From an uncultured Prevotella sp. (GTDB taxonomy: Bacteria > Bacteroidota > Bacteroidia > Bacteroidales > Bacteroidaceae): DNA of 64,000 nucleotides. Below, piece after piece: positions 59,824 through 64,000 of the stretch (position 1 is its first letter; each line of letters opens with the position of its first letter). The stretch spans positions 25,962 to 89,961 of the forward strand of contig OMZV01000007.1 of NCBI GenBank assembly GCA_900315635.1. The letters are read 5' to 3'. Under the pieces are notes generated by a model. It was given only the letters and a program-made list of their open reading frames with translations, was not told the origin of the DNA and did not search any database. The position numbers and the translations under genes are program-made.

Positions 59824-61026
59824 ATGGTGAAATCTAATAAATTTGCATTCGTTTCTGTGATGTTCTGCTTCTTTGCCATGGGATTTGTCGACCTGGTGGG
59901 CATTGCATCCAATTATGTCAAGGACGACCTTGGGCTCAATAATACCATAGCCAACATCATGCCGTCGCTTGTCTTTTTCTGGTTCCTTATCTTCTCAGTG
60001 CCTACTGGCGTACTGATGAACAAGATAGGGCGAAAGAAGACCGTGCTGCTCTCTTTGGTTGTAACAGTGGTGTCGCTGCTGTTGCCGATATTCACCGAGA
60101 ATCTTGCGGTCGCGCTCATCGCCTTTTCACTGTTGGGCATAGGCAATGCCCTTATGCAGACATCCCTCAATCCATTGGTGTCATCATTGGTCCGCGGCCA
60201 TCTTGCGTCAACGCTCACCTTCGGGCAGTTCATCAAGGCGATAGCCTCGCTGATGGCTCCTTATATTGCCATGTGGGGTGCTACGCATGCAATACCGGAC
60301 CTCGGCATGGGCTGGCGTGTGCTGTTCCCGATATACATGACGATAGGCGTCGTCGCGTCTCTGCTGCTTGCCGGCACTCCTATTGACGAAGAAACTCATG
60401 ATGTCGAGACAGTGGCTGAGAGAAAATCGGTCGTCCGTGATTATGTCGATACGTTCAGGCTCCTGGGCAATTCCTATGTCCTTCTCTGCTTCTTCGGCAT
60501 TATGTGTCATGTTGGTATAGATGTCGGGACTAACACTACAGCTCCGAAACTGCTTCAGCAGTATGCCCGGATGACACTTAACGACGCTGCCTTCGCCACA
60601 AGCCTGTACTTCATCTTCCGTACCATAGGCTGTCTGACAGGCAGCTACTTCCTGCGTGTCTTCAAGACCAGGACTTTTTTCATCATATCTGTATCCCTTA
60701 TGGCTGCAAGCATGATATGTATGATGGCAGGGGCTGCCAATGCCGGCAATCCTGCAACGGCGAAAATGCTCCTCTATATAGGAATAGCTTTTGTAGGATA
60801 TGGCAACAGCAATGTCTTCTCCATGATCCTCTCGCAGGCAATGCTCTATATGCCGGAGAAGAAGAACGCCATCAGCGGCCTGATGATTATGGGACTTTTC
60901 GGTGGCACTGTCTTCCCGTTGCTCATGGGCTTTGCTTCCGACGTTATCGGACAGGTCGGTGCCGTGGCAGTCATGACAGTCGGTGTCGTCTATCTGTTCA
61001 CATTTAAAAATAAGGTGAGGTACTAA
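59824..61026 (+). CDS. MFS sugar permease, fructose transporter candidate
   Basis: A 400-residue inner-membrane transporter with 12 predicted helices, of the fucose:H+ symporter-like branch common in fructan loci. Seen: the MFS motif 1-like loop NKIGRKKTVLLSLVVTV, GIGNALMQTSLNPLVSSL, and repeated Gly-rich helices. It carries fructose freed by GH32 into the cytosol. The N-terminus (MVKSNKFAFVSVMFCFFAMG) is normal for the family. A 150-bp gap after GH32 has no clear promoter, so co-transcription is likely. Confidence 0.88.
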   Translation: MVKSNKFAFVSVMFCFFAMGFVDLVGIASNYVKDDLGLNNTIANIMPSLVFFWFLIFSVPTGVLMNKIGRKKTVLLSLVVTVVSLLLPIFTENLAVALIAFSLLGIGNALMQTSLNPLVSSLVRGHLASTLTFGQFIKAIASLMAPYIAMWGATHAIPDLGMGWRVLFPIYMTIGVVASLLLAGTPIDEETHDVETVAERKSVVRDYVDTFRLLGNSYVLLCFFGIMCHVGIDVGTNTTAPKLLQQYARMTLNDAAFATSLYFIFRTIGCLTGSYFLRVFKTRTFFIISVSLMAASMICMMAGAANAGNPATAKMLLYIGIAFVGYGNSNVFSMILSQAMLYMPEKKNAISGLMIMGLFGGTVFPLLMGFASDVIGQVGAVAVMTVGVVYLFTFKNKVRY

Positions 61027-61066
61027 GGTAAATTTATAATTTTGAATTTTGAATTAAGAAGATATT

Positions 61067-61951
61067 ATGTCAAAAAAGATCATTGGACTCGGAGAAGTAC
61101 TTTATGATGTACTTCCTGCAGGCGCAAAGCTTGGCGGCGCACCTGCTAATTTCGCCTATCATGTAGGTCAGTTCGGACTCGATGCAATGGCAATCTCAGC
61201 CGTTGGCAACGACATTCTCGGCGAGCATGCCCTGAAGCAGTTCGACGAAGTCGGATTAAAGTATATCATTCCTATCGTGGGCTATCCTACAGGCACTGTC
61301 AATGTGACACTGAATGAAGTAGGGGTACCAACCTATGATTTCACTCCAAATGTGGCATGGGATCATCTGGAGTTTACTCCTGAGATAGAGGCTGCCGCAA
61401 AGGAAGCCGGTGCTGTTTGCTTTGGCTCATTGGCACAGCGCAGTGAGCAATCCCGTGAGACAATTCACAAGTTCCTTGAAGCAACGCCAAAGGACTGCTT
61501 GAAGATTTTCGACATCAATCTGCGTGGCAACTTCTATAACACTGATGTTATTACCGATAGCCTTAAGCATGCCGACATTCTCAAGATTAACGATGAGGAG
61601 ATTGTCACCGTCGGACGTATGTACAACTATCCGGGACTTGACATGGAGGAGAAATGCCGCATCATCATGCACCGCTATCACCTTAAGATGGTTATCCTCA
61701 CCTGCGGAACCAATGGTAGTTATGTCTTTGCTCCACACGATGTGATAAGTTTCATGCCTACACCTAAGGTTGAGGTAGCCGATACAGTAGGTGCAGGAGA
61801 CAGCTTCACGGCATCGTTTACAGCGGCTATTCTGTCAGGCAAGACAATTCAGGAAGCTCATAAGCTTGCCGTTGGCGTCAGCGCATACGTCTGCACCCGT
61901 AAGGGCGCAATGCCTAAGTTGCCTGACGAATTCATCAACCGTCTGAAATAA
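61067..61951 (+). CDS. Fructokinase (PfkB family)
   Basis: A 294-residue sugar kinase that phosphorylates fructose. Seen: GLGEVLYDVLPAGAKLGGAPANFAYH at the N-terminus, with the substrate motif, and the C-terminal ATP/catalytic motif DTVGAGDSFTASF with catalytic Asp near 245. It lies 40 bp after the permease gene; the short AT-rich gap carries TTTGAATTTTGAATT runs like those near ribD. It is the last gene of the locus before a terminator. Confidence 0.93.
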   Translation: MSKKIIGLGEVLYDVLPAGAKLGGAPANFAYHVGQFGLDAMAISAVGNDILGEHALKQFDEVGLKYIIPIVGYPTGTVNVTLNEVGVPTYDFTPNVAWDHLEFTPEIEAAAKEAGAVCFGSLAQRSEQSRETIHKFLEATPKDCLKIFDINLRGNFYNTDVITDSLKHADILKINDEEIVTVGRMYNYPGLDMEEKCRIIMHRYHLKMVILTCGTNGSYVFAPHDVISFMPTPKVEVADTVGAGDSFTASFTAAILSGKTIQEAHKLAVGVSAYVCTRKGAMPKLPDEFINRLK

Positions 61952-61973
61952 GCTCATACAAAATCCTATATAT

Positions 61974-62033
61974 TAGGGCGTAAGAGAAGTCTTCTTGCAT
62001 TCCATCAAGGCTCCTCTTACGCCCTATTTTATT
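61974..62033 (+). terminator. Terminator after the fructan locus
   Basis: Perfect 13-bp stem TAGGGCGTAAGAG / CTCTTACGCCCTA with a 27-nt loop, then TTTTATTG. The long loop is unusual, but the stem and T-run fit a terminator. Confidence 0.8.
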
Positions 62034-62196
62034 GTTTAAATGACTATCCGACTACGTCATTAGAATCTTTAATATCCGTGTGAGAAATAATTAAGTTCAA
62101 GTATGAATAATGTCAAGAATAATCTGGAATGAGAATAAGTGAAAAGACAGAAAGTAGCATTTTCTAATTAGTTGATTTTCAATTGGATATGCAAGG

Positions 62197-62306
62197 TATG
62201 CCGAATGATGTCCTAAAAGATACCCAATTACGATGCAATAGATACCCAATTAGAGCGTAAAACGGTATCTTTCAGAACACGATTAGGCATGGACTACAAT
62301 CAATGT
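62197..62306 (+). repeat. Five-unit 22-bp phased repeat element (copy 3)
   Basis: Units start at 62197 (TATGCCGAATGATG), 62219 (GATACCCAATTACG), 62241 (GATACCCAATTAGAG), 62263 (CGGTATCTTTCAG) and 62285 (AGGCATGGACTACAAT plus CAATGT), each 22 bp, and end in AAACATATTTC. Same order and flank as copies 1 and 2. It sits in the 554-bp gap after the fructan locus, which otherwise holds the terminator and no ORF that I trust. Confidence 0.87.
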
Positions 62307-62505
62307 AAACATATTTCGCGAATAATTTAAACGTGTATCCGCTAGGCAGTAAAATCTCCATTGATTTTTTCTTAAAATAGAAAATGTTATTGTGTTATTC
62401 TTCTTTTTTGCGATTGCCATCTGTATTTTCATAAAATTGTCTCTTGGTCCACCGTAGCATAAAGAATCTCCAATATCATAAAGTAGGACAGACTTCTAAG
62501 TAGAT

Positions 62506-62850
62506 TTACTTTGGGTACTGCCCCAGCACAAACAGCGTGACGGGGCTTATCCATACGCTCCTTTGGAAGCTTCTGAAACCAGTTGCGTCGTAATCGGTTT
62601 CATAAAAGAGGTTGCTGTAGGTCTTGGTCAAGAGACCATAACCAGAGAGGGAAAGGGGTGCTTTGCTAGCAACGACCTCAACACGAACGGTATGTCTGCC
62701 ATCCGCCAAGTAGCTGCATAGCTTGTCGGCACCCGATACCATTGCAGGTTATGATGTGCAAACGGCCAACCGGGGAAGTCTACATACCATATTCCATCGT
62801 CCTCATGGTAGAATGATAAGTCGTGCTTGCTCCGTCGAATTATCGCATTT
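62506..62850 (-). pseudogene. Frameshifted DUF6717-like protein
   Basis: Two overlapping minus-strand frames together resemble one small protein of the DUF6717 type: frame one gives SFYHEDDGIWYVDFPGWPF then HHNLQ, and frame two continues MVSGADKLCSYLADGRHTV and ends VWISPVTLFVLGQYPK. The break is at about 62741, where CTGCAATGG would read through as Leu-Gln-Met with one extra A (CTGCAAATGG). The family call is from memory and only moderately sure. The start is unclear; an inverted repeat CTTGCTCCG / CGGAGCAAG lies at its 5' end. Confidence 0.6.
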
Positions 62851-63277
62851 CGGAGCAAGTGCCTGTATCCCAATGCTCAACCGCGCACATTTCCGCATAG
62901 AATTGGCGAGCAAGAGAATCTTCTACACCCATTAGTGAACGAAGATGTGTCCATGTCAATTGTGTACGCACCGCGTACACAATTTCGTCATGGGTAAAAG
63001 TGTACGCACTGCGTACACAATGCTGGAGCTTATAATAGCTCCAACCTTTACCATATTTCTCGTTAAGTTTGATAGCTAAGTGCTTAATCACCTGTTTACC
63101 GTATTCTGCCCGTTCATTATTCAGAACGTCTTCTTTTATACGCATACCAACTTGCCAATTCGTCATTATAATTTCAGAATTAGCGTACGTAGCCAGATGT
63201 TTGCGAGCACCATCAATAATGCTACAAACATCGATTAGAAGATGATCATTTGAATTCATTAAATTGTTATCAGCCAT
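62840..63277 (-). pseudogene. Truncated DUF1016 (YhcG-like) nuclease family gene
   Basis: A 145-residue open frame covering the N-terminal DUF1016 domain only: LLIDVCSIIDGARKHLATYA, NNERAEYGKQVIKHLAIKL, GKGWSYYKLQHCVRSAYTF, RTQLTWTHLRSLMG and ARQFYAEMCAVEHWDT. The family usually continues for about 200 more residues with a PDDEXK nuclease domain; here the frame leaves the family at EHWDT and ends seven residues later. Such genes often travel with restriction and mobile regions. It is a remnant, probably not active. Confidence 0.72.
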
Positions 63278-63407
63278 GGAATATCTCAGTTTATGAACCT
63301 GGATTATTGCATACTTTCGTTTTTTATTTCCTATTCAAAGAAGTTATAGAAATCCTTAAAACATAAGCAAAAACGTGGATTGGACAACTTATCATGTACA
63401 CTACTTT

Positions 63408-63515
63408 TCATACCAAAGCCCCTCCGTGGCGATGACAGAAAGCGGTTAGGTCGTCAGTGACGTCTTTGAAGCTCAGCGTATGCATGACGTCGTAGAATTT
63501 GTCGAGCATATCCAT
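63408..63515 (-). pseudogene. Short ORF fragment, possible gene relic
   Basis: A 35-residue open frame (MDMLDKFYDVMHTLSFKDVT to HGGALV) with protein-like composition and in-frame upstream codons (DDFGDLKRFQG) back to a stop near 63560. It may be the C-terminal end of a lost gene. It lies in the 329-bp gap between the DUF1016 remnant and the nucleoside-triphosphatase gene. I do not recognise the family. Confidence 0.35.
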
Positions 63516-63551
63516 CCCCTGAAACCGTTTGAGATCCCCAAAATCGTCAAT

Positions 63552-63595
63552 ATATTTTTATTTTGGCTCACTTATAAACGATAGATGAGCCAAAA
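63552..63595 (-). terminator. Terminator after the nucleoside-triphosphatase gene
   Basis: Perfect 10-bp stem TTTTGGCTCA / TGAGCCAAAA with a 15-nt loop and a TAAAAATA run on the minus strand, 12 bp past the stop at 63607. Confidence 0.82.
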
Positions 63596-63606
63596 TTGGC
63601 TTGTGG

Positions 63607-64000
63607 TTAGCTCTCCACATCCACCATCTCTATGTCGGCATCGGCGGGCAGGAGGGGGAGGAGGCGCTGGATGAAGTTGTTGCGCGCGACAAAGTAAAGG
63701 TCCTTACCGTCGGCGATAGCCGTCATGAGCAACTTACGAAAGCCCTGGCCGGCGATTTCGATACGCCCTATCTCGTCAATCCATATCTCCTTGGCCTCGG
63801 GATGCTCCTTATAGTATTCCAGTGCCTTGTAGAAAGCCGACTTATGGACGAAGTAGCTGCAGCTGTGCATTAGCTCGCCCGTGAGATCCTTCACTGCCAA
63901 CGTCTCCTTCGACGCTGTCTCCATCTCCACCTCCGGATCTTTCTCAAAGAAAGGCAGCGTCTCGTCCTTGGGATAGAGCACGAGGTCGTAGGCACAAACC
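63607..64000 (-). CDS. Nucleoside-triphosphatase (THEP1-like NTPase_1 family), 5' end beyond the window
   Basis: The C-terminal 131 residues of an NTPase that hydrolyses nucleoside triphosphates. The frame stays open to the window edge (VCAYDLVLYPKDE), so the start and the N-terminal P-loop are missing. Seen: the family's Walker B-like motif EIWIDEIGRIEIAGQGF, then FRKLLMTAIADGKDLYFVARNN. It stops at 63607 with its own terminator. Alternative: an uncharacterised P-loop NTPase of this family with a different substrate. Confidence 0.8.
   Translation of the reverse strand, partial: VCAYDLVLYPKDETLPFFEKDPEVEMETASKETLAVKDLTGELMHSCSYFVHKSAFYKALEYYKEHPEAKEIWIDEIGRIEIAGQGFRKLLMTAIADGKDLYFVARNNFIQRLLPLLPADADIEMVDVES

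Noticed and set aside
62957-63021. Two near-identical palindromes, TGTACGC-n-GCGTACACAA, in the DUF1016 remnant
   Set aside because: Both fall in the coding frame at CVRSAY and VYAVRT, which fit the protein family's normal pattern, so the repeat may be a coding coincidence.

Overview
The window looks like chromosomal DNA of a Bacteroidales bacterium, most likely Prevotellaceae-like. The basis is family-level: Bacteroidetes -7 boxes (TAnnTTTG) before many genes, little Shine-Dalgarno signal, a SusC/SusD pair with a hybrid two-component regulator, lipoproteins with a Cys-SDDDD export signal, a fused SecDF, an ECF sigma/FecR/TonB-receptor cluster, and AT-rich intergenic DNA full of short repeats. 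No rRNA and no prophage are visible. The species cannot be fixed from sequence reading alone.

Layout. 0-7.5 kb: tyrS; an opposing lipoprotein-amidase-metG operon; argS; an RNase H-like gene. 8-12.6 kb: a large secreted pectinesterase. 12.8-18 kb: a 47-residue small ORF, prmC, ribD, pyrE with an SRPBCC gene, and argH. 18-24.4 kb: surface lipoproteins, an SGNH/MBOAT acyl-transfer pair and a small outer-membrane barrel. 24.5-29.5 kb: tRNA-Leu, a thioredoxin-fold lipoprotein without its CxxC, yifB and a GH51 arabinofuranosidase. 29.6-38.7 kb: a helix-hairpin-helix/barrel protein, kduI-kduD for unsaturated uronates, a long RluA-type pseudouridine synthase, an ADP-ribosylglycohydrolase, an HD phosphohydrolase, tRNA-Gln and glycerate kinase. 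38.7-44.5 kb (minus strand): ECF sigma, STN-type TonB receptor, DUF4249 lipoprotein, FecR and a GT2 glycosyltransferase. 44.6-50.4 kb: HU, rhomboid, an EEP hydrolase and secDF. 50.5-62 kb: a compact fructan utilization locus (regulator, SusC, SusD, GH32, MFS permease, fructokinase). 62.5-64 kb: gene remnants and a nucleoside-triphosphatase cut by the window edge.

The enzymes together suggest growth on plant polysaccharides. Pectinesterase, arabinofuranosidase and KduI/KduD fit pectin. The 50.5-62 kb locus forms a full path for fructan: sensing, outer-membrane capture, GH32 hydrolysis, fructose import and phosphorylation.

The most striking non-genic signal is a family of intergenic arrays of degenerate units phased at 22 bp, found at five loci (5.2, 16.4, 31.7, 37.3 and 62.2 kb). 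Three are homologous five-unit elements with a shared unit order and flank. One array keeps the 22-bp register for 242 bp (11 units). Other highlights are a promoter module with 21-bp-spaced direct repeats placed identically before two cell-envelope genes, a fructan regulator that appears to lack the kinase ATP-binding domain, and a three-part palindromic element of GTAG hairpins.
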